Source: JACQCV01 sp964634555
Lineage (GTDB): Bacteria; Patescibacteriota; Minisyncoccia; Phycocordibacterales; UBA12445
Length of the DNA: 11,542 nucleotides
Assembly: GCA_964634555.1 (NCBI GenBank)
Contig: CAZWJJ010000026.1
Location: 1 to 11,542 of the forward strand
Reading direction: 5' to 3'
Shown: piece after piece, positions 1 through 6,687 of the stretch
How positions within the stretch are numbered: the stretch's first letter is position 1
Layout of the letters: the number at the start of each line of letters is the position of its first letter
Notes under the pieces: model-generated
What the model saw: the letters and a program-made list of their open reading frames with translations, nothing else
What the model was told of the DNA's origin: nothing
Databases searched by the model: none
Position numbers and translations under genes: made by a program

Positions 1-350
1 CAGATAACCTAACTGCCTTATCACCGACCTTTTTAGCATCGCCTCCTGTTGCTCCGAATGTGGGCGAGAATTATATGTATGCTGTTGCGCCAAATCATAG
101 AAGTTACCATATAGGTGCCTCAATGGAACAGATGAATGAAGATTCTGTGGGTGTGATGTCAAATGACGGTGATTGTTCTTCTCTTCAGGGGGCCGTAGTT
201 GATGGGACGCCGCCTTTGTGTCGAGGTTTTTCTGCCGGTGTTACTGCTGCGGATTCATCAGGAATTGGCGGGTTTGATGGTACGCAGTTAGATAAAGATT
301 GTACAGGTGCTGATGTTACCGGTGGGGGATGTTATGATGTTACGCCATAG
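1..350 (+). CDS. Type IV pilin-like protein, C-terminal part (5' end outside window)
   Basis: The open frame starts before the window (first full codon at position 3) and ends with TAG at 348-350. No N-terminal prepilin signal is visible because it lies upstream. The visible part is the soluble globular region of a pilin. It aligns by eye with the C-terminal half of the next gene: both have a P-V-x-P-N-x-G-E-x-Y-x-Y-x-V-A stretch, a Y-H-x-G-(A/S)-x-(M/L)-E-Q stretch, a C-x-GF turn, and end in C-Y-D-V-T-P. Four cysteines are placed as in the neighbour, so two disulphides are plausible in the exported protein. An in-frame GTG at 60 could be taken for a start, but homology continues upstream of it, so the gene is read as truncated by the window edge. 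It is probably a paralogue made by tandem duplication. The role is presumably pilus fibre subunit or minor pilin. Confidence 0.75.
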   Translation, partial: DNLTALSPTFLASPPVAPNVGENYMYAVAPNHRSYHIGASMEQMNEDSVGVMSNDGDCSSLQGAVVDGTPPLCRGFSAGVTAADSSGIGGFDGTQLDKDCTGADVTGGGCYDVTP

Positions 351-359
351 TTTAATTTA

Positions 360-377
360 ATTATTAGCCATTATTAG
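360..377 (+). repeat. Short direct repeat in the intergenic gap
   Basis: The octamer ATTATTAG occurs at 360-367 and again at 370-377, ten bases apart, about one helical turn. It sits in the 41-bp, almost purely A/T gap between the two pilin genes, just upstream of the putative -10 box of the second. It could be a regulator site or chance in AT-rich DNA. Confidence 0.3.
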
Positions 378-379
378 TT

Positions 380-385
380 TATAAA
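380..385 (+). promoter_or_regulatory. Possible -10 box of the second pilin gene
   Basis: TATAAA lies exactly 6 nt before the ATG at 392. That is the same spacing as the better -10 boxes before pilD and gatC, and would give a leaderless or nearly leaderless transcript. No convincing -35 box and no Shine-Dalgarno sequence is present. The AT-richness of the gap makes a chance match possible. Confidence 0.35.
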
Positions 386-391
386 TAATAA

Positions 392-922
392 ATGTTTAAG
401 AAGAAATCAGGCCAGAAGGGGTTCACTTTGATTGAACTTTTAGTGGTCATCGCAATCATAGGTATATTGTCATCAGTAGTTTTAGTATCTCTGCAGTCAT
501 CAAGAGCTAAGGCTCGAGATGCTAAGAGAATTGCTGATATCGGTTCAATTCAGCAAGCTTTGGCTTTGTATTATGATTCAAATAATCAGTATCCTGCTAC
601 ATTGCATGGTTTGGTTACAGCCAATTTATTGTCATCTGATCCTGTTGGACCAAATACAGGTGAGACCTATAGTTATTCTGTCGCATCAGGCGGTTCTGAT
701 GGTAGTTTGAGTTACCACTTGGGATCTACCTTAGAGCAAGTTGCTGTTGGTAGTGGAGTTTTGGCAAGTGCTTCCAAGTGTAATGATGGCGGTGCTACAC
801 CAACATGTAAGGGATTCGTGGCGGCAGGATCGGCTCCATTTAATGGGGCACAGACTGCGGGAACAAATTGTGCTGGTACAGTTGTAGGTGGAACAGCAGT
901 TTGCTACGACGTAACCCCATAA
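392..922 (+). CDS. Type IV pilin-like prepilin (176 aa)
   Basis: This is a classical class III (type IV prepilin) signal: a short basic leader MFKKKSGQKG, the cleavage point G10/F11, glutamate at +5 (E15) and a hydrophobic helix to about residue 35. The helix continues into an amphipathic stretch with SRAKARDAKR, typical of pilin and GspG-like subunits, then the N-Q-Y-P motif near residue 67. The globular domain has four cysteines (C130, C139, C160, C171) matching the preceding paralogue, and the same CYDVTP end. The protein would be processed by the prepilin peptidase encoded at 1105 and assembled into a pilus or pseudopilus at the membrane. There is no Shine-Dalgarno site; the start is fixed by the signal peptide. 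A strong terminator follows. Whether it is the major subunit cannot be told from the sequence. Confidence 0.88.
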   Translation: MFKKKSGQKGFTLIELLVVIAIIGILSSVVLVSLQSSRAKARDAKRIADIGSIQQALALYYDSNNQYPATLHGLVTANLLSSDPVGPNTGETYSYSVASGGSDGSLSYHLGSTLEQVAVGSGVLASASKCNDGGATPTCKGFVAAGSAPFNGAQTAGTNCAGTVVGGTAVCYDVTP

Positions 923-942
923 GAGTTTTCAAGAAAATAGTT

Positions 943-975
943 AAAAATCCCCGAATTATATCGGGGATTTTTTTT
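943..975 (+). terminator. Rho-independent terminator after the pilin pair
   Basis: A perfect 12-bp inverted repeat (943-954 with 961-972) has core ATCCCCGA, a 6-nt loop (955-960) and runs into an uninterrupted T tract to 975. It lies 20 bp after the TAA of the second pilin gene. It separates the pilin pair transcriptionally from the pilD operon. Confidence 0.93.
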
Positions 976-978
976 GAC

Positions 979-1080
979 GTCATTGTGTTAGATTGCTTCG
1001 TCGTAAACTCCTCGCAATGACATAGGGAAGTTTGTTATAAAAATTTCTCGCAATGACAGTCTACTACTGCTCGCCATGAT
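979..1080 (+). repeat. Interspersed palindromic repeat element plus two partial copies
   Basis: GTCATTG (979-985) and CAATGAC (1015-1021) are inverted ends of a 43-bp unit whose interior carries GATTGCTTCGTCG. The terminal piece CTCGCAATGAC (1011-1021) recurs exactly at 1047-1057 and with two changes at 1070-1080 (CTCGCCATGAT). On the other strand this reads like the GTCATTGCGAGGAG...CGACGAAGCAATC family of short intergenic repeats that I know from many unrelated bacterial genomes; that identification is from memory. It is non-coding and sits between a terminator and a promoter. Confidence 0.65.
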
Positions 1081-1089
1081 AATCTATTA

Positions 1090-1098
1090 TGTTATAAT
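1090..1098 (+). promoter_or_regulatory. Extended -10 promoter of the pilD operon
   Basis: TGT followed by a perfect TATAAT (1093-1098) makes an extended -10 element. No good -35 hexamer is present at the expected distance, which extended -10 promoters tolerate. The predicted start of transcription, about 7 nt after the box, falls on the pilD ATG at 1105, implying a leaderless mRNA. Confidence 0.65.
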
Positions 1099-1104
1099 AA
1101 TCTA

Positions 1105-1875
1105 ATGGAATTAATTATTTCAACTTTTATATTTGTGCTAGGCGCGATTATCGGTAGTTTTTTGAATGTTGTAATTTTACGATACAATACCGGTCGTTCA
1201 ATTATTTCCGGGCGCTCCGTTTGTTTTTCTTGTGCTAAAAAATTGGGTTGGTATAACATGATCCCAATTCTAAGCTTCATCTTTCAGGGCGGGAAGTGTA
1301 ACAGTTGCTTTTCTAGAATTTCATGGCAATATCCGACCGTTGAGTTTATTACCGCCATTTTCTTTACATTGCTTTATCTGAAGTTGGGTTTTGCTTTTGA
1401 TCTCATCTTTTACGCCGTCATATTCTCACTCTTGATTGTGATCGCAGTTTATGATCTGCGTCATCGGATTATTCCAGATAATATGGCATATCTGTTAGCA
1501 TTTCTCGCCTTTGTCAGATTGGTTTATATTTATGTTTTTGTTTCAAGAAATGTTGCTGTATCAAGTTTTCTATCCGGAGCTGTAATGTTTCTATTTTTGG
1601 GATCTTTTTGGTTTTTTTCAAATGGAAAATGGATGGGATTTGGGGACGCAAAATTGATGCTTGGCCTCGGTTGGCTTAATAGTTTGTGTTACGGAATTAC
1701 AGGTATGGTTTATGCATTTTGGCTCGGAGCGGCGATTGGTGTGTTGATAAATCTCTTATTTAAAAGAATAAAAGAAGTTCCATTCGCGCCATTTCTGATC
1801 GCCGGCTTTTTGGTTGTTTTTTTCTTTGATTCTAATCTTTTTGACTACTTGGGGTCATTGGCATGTATTAAATAG
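1105..1875 (+). CDS. pilD: Prepilin peptidase / N-methyltransferase PilD
   Basis: This membrane aspartic protease cleaves type IV prepilins after the leader glycine and methylates the new N-terminal residue. At 256 aa it is full length. Visible in order: an N-terminal membrane segment with G-S-F-L-N-V (17-22); the cytoplasmic cysteine domain with C40-x2-C43 and C65-x2-C68, around W-x-x-x-P-I-L-S and G-K-C; the Y-P-x-V-E motif (76-80); the first catalytic aspartate D117 in YDLRHRIIPD; and the second, D181, in GFGDAKL. Several further hydrophobic segments follow. It lies upstream of four pseudopilin genes and just downstream of two pilins, which are its likely substrates. The next gene starts 2 nt after its stop codon, so co-transcription is likely. 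There is no Shine-Dalgarno site; the start lies at the expected leaderless position. Confidence 0.96.
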   Translation: MELIISTFIFVLGAIIGSFLNVVILRYNTGRSIISGRSVCFSCAKKLGWYNMIPILSFIFQGGKCNSCFSRISWQYPTVEFITAIFFTLLYLKLGFAFDLIFYAVIFSLLIVIAVYDLRHRIIPDNMAYLLAFLAFVRLVYIYVFVSRNVAVSSFLSGAVMFLFLGSFWFFSNGKWMGFGDAKLMLGLGWLNSLCYGITGMVYAFWLGAAIGVLINLLFKRIKEVPFAPFLIAGFLVVFFFDSNLFDYLGSLACIK

Positions 1876-1877
1876 AA

Positions 1878-2657
1878 ATGATTTTTTTTGAGAAGATAAA
1901 ATCATTAATCCATAAAGCCTTGCGGCGGGATCTATTTAAAATATCTCGATCTGTTCCTAACAATGAATTGATAGGGGGTTTTTCATTGATTGAGCTTATG
2001 GTTACCATTACGATTTTTGTTATGGTGACTTCTATAACATTGACCAGCTATCCTAAGTTTAGTAACAAACTTTCTTTAGATCTTTTGGCTCAAGATATTG
2101 CCCTGTCATTGCGCCAGGCACAAATTTCTGGTTCTTCCGTCCTTGGCGCCCGTAATGCCGGTCTCGGCCAGTTGACCGTGTTCGGCGCTTACGGAATTCA
2201 TATGGAAGATCCGAACTTTAGTTATAATTCTACACCTTATCTGTATTCTTATTCGCTATTTGCAGATATTGATAAAAACAGAATTTTTACTGATACCAAC
2301 AATAATGAAACGCCAGATACTAATCCTTGTGGTGGTGCTACAATCGATAATGAATGCGCCCAGAAATTTCAGATAAACGGCAGAAATAAAGTTAAATATC
2401 TCTGCTATGACTTTGATGACCCGGCGATTAACGTTAATGACCGTGTGGCGGCTTGCGCTGGAAATGCCAAGAAGATCGCCTGGTTGGATATAGTTTTTGA
2501 AAGGCCAAATCTTGATGCTAAAATTACGATCGGCGACGGTATTAATCCACCGGCGTTAAGCAGTGTTTCTAATGTAGGTATAGTTTTAGAGTCTCCGGGC
2601 GGCGATTATTATAAAACAGTAGTGGTTTGGAAAACGGGACAAATTTCAGTGGAGTAG
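1878..2657 (+). CDS. GspH/FimT-like minor pseudopilin
   Basis: A type IV prepilin motif G34/F35-S-L-I-E39 is followed by a hydrophobic helix to about residue 58. Then comes the L-A-Q-D-I-A-L-S-L-R-Q-A-Q region typical of GspH/FimT minor pseudopilins. The globular part has an Asp/Asn-rich stretch, D130-I-D-K-N-R-I-F-T-D, that looks like a metal-binding loop, plus several cysteines. It ends with the V-W-K-T-G-Q-I pattern common at the C terminus of FimT proteins. The leader of 34 residues is unusually long and basic. A TTG at 1968 would give a four-residue leader, but the ATG at 1878 fits the 2-nt spacing from pilD and is preferred. The protein probably acts in the minor-pilin initiation complex. 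Family assignment is by motif and gene order; the exact subtype is uncertain. Confidence 0.85.
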   Translation: MIFFEKIKSLIHKALRRDLFKISRSVPNNELIGGFSLIELMVTITIFVMVTSITLTSYPKFSNKLSLDLLAQDIALSLRQAQISGSSVLGARNAGLGQLTVFGAYGIHMEDPNFSYNSTPYLYSYSLFADIDKNRIFTDTNNNETPDTNPCGGATIDNECAQKFQINGRNKVKYLCYDFDDPAINVNDRVAACAGNAKKIAWLDIVFERPNLDAKITIGDGINPPALSSVSNVGIVLESPGGDYYKTVVVWKTGQISVE

Positions 2658-2663
2658 GTTTTT

Positions 2664-2688
2664 AGTATAAGGGAAGAGTATAAGATAA
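2664..2688 (+). promoter_or_regulatory. Conserved 25-bp leader, copy 1
   Basis: This 25-bp stretch differs at only one base from 6987-7011, which precedes gatA. Each copy contains AGTATAAG twice, 13 bp apart (2664-2671 and 2677-2684 here). It ends 2 nt before the ATG at 2691. The second TATAAG lies exactly 6 nt before that ATG, as for the -10 boxes elsewhere in the window. It may be an internal promoter, a purine-rich translation signal, or a small mobile repeat. Confidence 0.5.
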
Positions 2689-2690
2689 AG

Positions 2691-3362
2691 ATGAAAAGGT
2701 TAAGAAAGTTAATTAGTAATCATAATCTTATCGGTGGTTTTACACTGATCGAAATGATCGTAGCGGTTTCGATTTTTACCATTGTCATGCTTGTGGTTGT
2801 CGGGGCGCTTTTGAGTTTAAACGATTCGAGCCGCAAGGCGCAAGCACTTCGAACAGTTATTGATAATCTGAACTTTGCCGTTGAGGATATGAATAGAAAG
2901 ATTCGAACGGGTTCTAACTATCTTTGTTATCCGCCGGATGCTGATGGTGCGGTTGTGGTTGCCACAAGTCTACTGCCCGCCCCGGTTGGTTCTCAACTAA
3001 ACTGTTCTGGCGTGGCTGGTGCTGCGATCTCTCTACAGACAGAAGATATTGACCCAGTTACGCATGCAGCAATATGGGCGGCTTATGTCTTTGAAAAAGA
3101 TTCGACAGGTGTCGGTAGTATAAAACTTCGTAAAAGTGTAACTGGCGGCGGTCCTAATATAGAGGGATTTAATGAAGAATCAGCTATTACTTCACCGGAG
3201 GTTGATATTCAGAGGATGGAATTTCGACTCATTGGAAATGGTAATAGTCAGACTCAGCCAATGATTATCATAAATATGTCAGGAGTTGTGGATTTGAAAC
3301 AGGATAAATTGCGGACTAATTTTAGTTTGCAGACGGCGATCTCAAAGAGGGGGATTGAATAA
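2691..3362 (+). CDS. PilW/GspJ-like minor pseudopilin
   Basis: The prepilin signal is MKRLRKLISNHNLIGG, cleaved at G16/F17, with glutamate at +5 (E21). The hydrophobic helix reads A-V-S-I-F-T-I-V-M-L-V-V-V-G-A-L. It is followed by an amphipathic stretch ending in V-I-D-N-L-N-F-A-V-E-D-M-N-R-K-I-R, the pattern of PilW/GspJ subunits. The final third is beta-rich and ends with L-K-Q-D-K-L-R-T-N-F-S-L-Q-T-A-I-S-K-R, a close of the kind seen in CPR PilW-like proteins. At 223 aa it is normal for the family. The pre-cleavage N-x-x-L-I-G-G is shared with the preceding gene, hinting at common ancestry or leader exchange. It would be a membrane-anchored subunit of the minor pseudopilin tip, processed by PilD. 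The subtype J/W is inferred from order and motifs. Confidence 0.85.
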   Translation: MKRLRKLISNHNLIGGFTLIEMIVAVSIFTIVMLVVVGALLSLNDSSRKAQALRTVIDNLNFAVEDMNRKIRTGSNYLCYPPDADGAVVVATSLLPAPVGSQLNCSGVAGAAISLQTEDIDPVTHAAIWAAYVFEKDSTGVGSIKLRKSVTGGGPNIEGFNEESAITSPEVDIQRMEFRLIGNGNSQTQPMIIINMSGVVDLKQDKLRTNFSLQTAISKRGIE

Positions 3363-3368
3363 AAATAA

Positions 3369-4031
3369 ATGATCGTGATTGAAACAAAAAATAATAAAGG
3401 ATTTTCACTACTCGAGACGATCGTGGCGGTTTCTATCTTAATGATCACGATCGTCGGTCCGCTGTCCTTGGCTTCCAAGGGGATAGTTTATTCAAATTAT
3501 GTTAAAGATGAGATCACTGGTTTTTATTTAGCTCAAGAGGCGATGGAATCGATCCGTAATATTCGTGATACGAATATTAGGAATAATCGTCCATGGTTGA
3601 AGGATATTGCTGATACATCAACCAATGATTGTATAAATCTTGCGTGTCGTTTGGACATCTGGAATTTTCCTAATGGTTCTCGTGGTATTTCAACTCATAC
3701 AGATTTTGGAAATGATGATGCTAGGAAAAATTGGGAGACTCTTGGCGTGGTGAATGCCGGTGGTAGTTTGCTTTATGGATACGATTTTACTGATAATATT
3801 AAAATTGATTCCAATGGCAATCGCATTACGCCGATGCCTTCTATTTTTTCCCGCAGAATTATTGTAAAGAACATAACCGCTAACTATTTAAGTCAGAATG
3901 TAACCCCACTGCAACTTTATTTATCAAGCCCGACAGATATAAATGAGATCAATGTCACGGTGGTTGTTTCTTGGACAACCGCGAATATTAAGAGAAGTGT
4001 TCAGGTTACAGAGAATATGTTTAGTATTTAA
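3369..4031 (+). CDS. PilV/GspI-like minor pseudopilin
   Basis: The prepilin signal MIVIETKNNKG is cleaved at G11/F12 with E16 at +5 (F-S-L-L-E). The helix A-V-S-I-L-M-I-T-I-V-G-P-L-S-L-A-S follows. The motif F-Y-L-A-Q-E-A-M-E-S-I-R-N-I-R-D just after the helix is characteristic of PilV/GspI subunits, which resemble A-x-x-L-A-x-E-A-x-E. The C-terminal part is beta-rich, ending in V-V-V-S-W-T-T-A-N-I-K-R-S-V-Q-V-T-E. The gene starts 6 nt after the previous stop and ends 5 nt before the next start, within a tight operon. There is no Shine-Dalgarno site; the start is set by the signal peptide. Confidence 0.86.
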   Translation: MIVIETKNNKGFSLLETIVAVSILMITIVGPLSLASKGIVYSNYVKDEITGFYLAQEAMESIRNIRDTNIRNNRPWLKDIADTSTNDCINLACRLDIWNFPNGSRGISTHTDFGNDDARKNWETLGVVNAGGSLLYGYDFTDNIKIDSNGNRITPMPSIFSRRIIVKNITANYLSQNVTPLQLYLSSPTDINEINVTVVVSWTTANIKRSVQVTENMFSI

Positions 4032-4036
4032 ATTTT

Positions 4037-4633
4037 ATGAACAGGCAGGCAAAATTTATGTCATTTTTAAAACCAAAGACCAAGTGCGGTTTTGTTCTGC
4101 TATTTTCTCTTTTGGTTTCATCAATTCTTCTGGCAACTGGTCTTGGAATTTCACGTTTGATGATCCGCCAAATTAATCTGGCGACACTAAGCCGAGATTC
4201 ACAGGTAGCATTTTTTGCGGCAGATAGTGGCTTGGAGTGTGCTTTACATTGGAATGCTCTCGGAAAATTTGATCTTGCTACTCCAACGGCTGCTAGAACT
4301 ATATATTGCAATGGTGTTACTATTATGCACGGCAATTCAAACGGTGGAATGCCTGGGGTTACTTTGGCCAGTTGCCCGGCTGACCCTATGGGAAGCCCGG
4401 CGATTAATAATATAGACGGCGAACCGAGAAGCTGTTTTACTTTTACTCTCGGGAGTAATCCGAATGCAGCTGCCATTACTTTGTCCTCTCAGCCCTGTAC
4501 ATTTGTTGTAGTAGATAAAAGTGATCCGACAGGCATAACGACTAAAATTACCTCAAACGGGTATAATCACTGTGATATTAATGCGCCAAATGTTCTCCAA
4601 AGAACGCTTGAAATTACACTTATAAATCAGTAA
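4037..4633 (+). CDS. PilX/GspK-like minor pseudopilin lacking Glu+5
   Basis: The leader MNRQAKFMSFLKPKTKCG is followed by a hydrophobic helix F19-V-L-L-F-S-L-L-V-S-S-I-L-L-A-T-G. The predicted cleavage is G18/F19. The +5 position is phenylalanine, not glutamate, as in PilX and GspK tip subunits, which lack Glu5. The motif V-A-F-F-A-A-D-S-G-L-E-C-A-L (57-70) is a hallmark of PilX-like proteins. Seven cysteines are present (17, 68, 91, 113, 133, 154, 179), so the mature domain may be disulphide-rich. M8 (4058) is an alternative start. It is the last pseudopilin of the operon, and its likely role is capping the pilus tip with the H, J and I-like subunits. Confidence 0.82.
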   Translation: MNRQAKFMSFLKPKTKCGFVLLFSLLVSSILLATGLGISRLMIRQINLATLSRDSQVAFFAADSGLECALHWNALGKFDLATPTAARTIYCNGVTIMHGNSNGGMPGVTLASCPADPMGSPAINNIDGEPRSCFTFTLGSNPNAAAITLSSQPCTFVVVDKSDPTGITTKITSNGYNHCDINAPNVLQRTLEITLINQ

Positions 4634-4642
4634 AATTTCATA

Positions 4643-6637
4643 ATGAATGAAGAGACAAGAGAGGCCAAGGCCAGAATCGAAAAGTTACGCGAGGTTATAG
4701 ATCATTACCGTTATTTATATCATGTTCTCGACAAGCAGGAGATATCAGATGAAGCGCTGGATTCTTTAAAGTACGAGCTTGTAAGTTTAGAGAAAAAATA
4801 CCCTCAATTTTTGACGCCAGATTCTCCCTCGCAAAGAGTTGCCGGCAAGGCTTTGGATAAATTTGAAAAAGTTCATCACGTTGTTCCACAATGGTCTTTT
4901 AATGATGCTTTCACCGAAGAGGATATTATCGATTTTGACAATCGTGTCAGGAAAATTCTGAAACATGAAGGTGATATCGCTTATACGACAGAATTAAAGA
5001 TCGACGGTTTTAAGATAGTTTTGACCTACGAAAAGGGAATTTTAACAACTGCGGCTACGCGCGGAGACGGTACGATTGGCGAGAATGTAACTCTAAATGT
5101 TAAAACGATTGAGACTGTTCCGCTCAAGCTCAATGAGTCGGTCAATGCAATTTTTGAAGGCGAGATCTGGATGAGCAAAAAAGATTTTGAAAATTTAAAT
5201 AAAGACAGAGTAAAAGAAAATTTGCCGACTTTTGCCAATCCGCGGAATGTGGCGGCCGGCAGTATTCGCCAACTCGATTCTAAGCTGGTGGCCGAGAGAA
5301 AATTGCGCGCATTCGTTTATGACATTGTTAAAGCCGATTTTACTTTGTCAGACTCCCAGACGAAAGAGTTGGAGAAGATTAAGGAGCTGGGATTTTTGGT
5401 AAATAAAAATCATAAGCAGTGCCGAAATATTAAAGAGGTGATTGAATATTGGAAATATTGGGGCAAGCATGCTGAGAAAGAGGATTACTGGATTGATGGC
5501 GTAGTGTTGAAGGTTGATAGCCGAAAACAGCAAGAGATTTTGGGTTACACCGGTAAGGCGCCGAGATTTGCGATCGCTTTTAAATTTCGTGCTAAGCAGG
5601 CGACGACAAGGCTTGTGGATATCGGGATTCAGGTTGGCAGGACAGGCGTTCTAACTCCTGTGGCTCATCTTGAGCCGGTTGTTTTGGCGGGTACGACTGT
5701 TTCGCGGGCGACCTTACATAACGAAGATGAGATTCATCGTCTTGATCTAAAGATCGGTGATACAGTCATTATTGAAAAGGCTGGTGATGTTATTCCGAGC
5801 GTCATTTCAGTTGTAAAAGAGATGAGAACTGGTCACGAAAAGAGTTTTATATTTCCAAAGAAATGTCCGGTTTGTGGTGGAGATGTTGTGCGGGAAGAGG
5901 GCGAGGCGGCACATAAATGTATAAATAGAAATTGTTTGGCGAAGCAAAGAAGGCGGCTTTATTATTTTACGTCCAAATCAGCTTTTGATATTGATCATCT
6001 TGGGCCGAAAGTTGTTGATCTGTTAGCTGATAATGGATTAGTTGTTTCGCCCGCTGATTTTTTTGATATAAAGCTTGAAGACTTGGAAAATTTGCCGCGT
6101 TTTGGTAAAAAATCGGCAGAAAATCTGATTGAGGCGATCAAAGCTCGGCGTAACATTTCTATGCCTCGTTTTATAATTGGACTAGGGATTCCTCAGGTCG
6201 GCGAGGAGACAGCCTACGATCTGTCGAGGTTTTTTAAAAATATTAAAGAGCTTTCATTAGCAACAAAGGAAGATCTGATGAAAATTAATGGCATCGGTGA
6301 AGTTGTAGCTGAAGCTATTCACGATTGGTTCGGTGATAAGGCTAATAAAAAACTAGCCGAAGATTTATTGGAGAGGGTAAAAATTTCAAGAGAGGCGCTG
6401 CCAGCAAATTCTGGTCCGCTTTTTGGAAAGAGTTTTGTTTTTACCGGCACGATCTCAATTGATAGAGATAATGCTAAGGAGATGGTAAGAAGGTTGGGCG
6501 GTGAGGTTAATGATTCGGTTTCCGCTGCTGTGACCTATCTGGTTGCTGGCGAAGCTCCTGGTTCTAAGTATGAAAAGGCCAAAAAGCTTGGCGTAACAAT
6601 TATAGATGAGGCTGAATTTTTGAAGATGGTTAAGTAG
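4643..6637 (+). CDS. ligA: NAD+-dependent DNA ligase LigA
   Basis: LigA seals nicks in duplex DNA using NAD+, in replication and repair. At 664 aa it has the full bacterial domain set. Domain Ia spans 1-60 with I-S-D-E-A-L-D. The adenylation domain has the catalytic lysine K119 in KIDG, then T-R-G-D-G-T-I-G-E (139-147), F-E-G-E (171-174), W-I-D-G-V-V-L-K (283-290) and F-K-F (313-315). The OB fold has V-G-R-T-G-V-L-T-P-V (331-340). The zinc finger is C408, C411, C426, C431. Helix-hairpin-helix repeats lie around 480-560, and a BRCT domain spans about 590-664. The usual P-M-L-S-L is P-Q-W-S-F (82-86), and the Y-D of the Ia motif is L-D; I take both as lineage variation. It begins 9 nt after the last pseudopilin gene, so it may be read from the pilus operon. 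TAAAAT lies 6 nt before the ATG. Confidence 0.97.
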   Translation: MNEETREAKARIEKLREVIDHYRYLYHVLDKQEISDEALDSLKYELVSLEKKYPQFLTPDSPSQRVAGKALDKFEKVHHVVPQWSFNDAFTEEDIIDFDNRVRKILKHEGDIAYTTELKIDGFKIVLTYEKGILTTAATRGDGTIGENVTLNVKTIETVPLKLNESVNAIFEGEIWMSKKDFENLNKDRVKENLPTFANPRNVAAGSIRQLDSKLVAERKLRAFVYDIVKADFTLSDSQTKELEKIKELGFLVNKNHKQCRNIKEVIEYWKYWGKHAEKEDYWIDGVVLKVDSRKQQEILGYTGKAPRFAIAFKFRAKQATTRLVDIGIQVGRTGVLTPVAHLEPVVLAGTTVSRATLHNEDEIHRLDLKIGDTVIIEKAGDVIPSVISVVKEMRTGHEKSFIFPKKCPVCGGDVVREEGEAAHKCINRNCLAKQRRRLYYFTSKSAFDIDHLGPKVVDLLADNGLVVSPADFFDIKLEDLENLPRFGKKSAENLIEAIKARRNISMPRFIIGLGIPQVGEETAYDLSRFFKNIKELSLATKEDLMKINGIGEVVAEAIHDWFGDKANKKLAEDLLERVKISREALPANSGPLFGKSFVFTGTISIDRDNAKEMVRRLGGEVNDSVSAAVTYLVAGEAPGSKYEKAKKLGVTIIDEAEFLKMVK

Positions 6638-6672
6638 GTCCTTGTTTCGCGGTTTTTTTATTAATCGATCTG

Positions 6673-6681
6673 TGTTAGACT
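6673..6681 (+). promoter_or_regulatory. gatC: Extended -10 promoter of the gatCA operon
   Basis: TGT precedes TAGACT (6676-6681), which ends 6 nt before the gatC ATG. This is the same arrangement as at pilD, and predicts transcription starting at or next to the ATG. No clear -35 box is seen. Confidence 0.5.
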
Positions 6682-6687
6682 ACGAAA

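Noticed and set aside
60..350. A 96-codon gene starting at GTG 60
   Set aside because: The frame is open to the window start and the upstream residues align with the paralogue at 392-922, so this is the tail of a truncated gene, not an independent start.
979..1080. CRISPR repeats in the pilin-pilD gap
   Set aside because: The shared pieces are about 11 bp at irregular spacing with inverted ends, as in palindromic intergenic repeats, not regular repeats with spacers.
4021..4476. Antisense open frame of 151 codons
   Set aside because: It is opposite the PilX-like gene, which has a clear prepilin signal and family motif on the + strand; the antisense product shows nothing recognisable.
6638..6672. 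Terminator after ligA
   Set aside because: There is a T run at 6653-6659, but I find no convincing stem in front of it.
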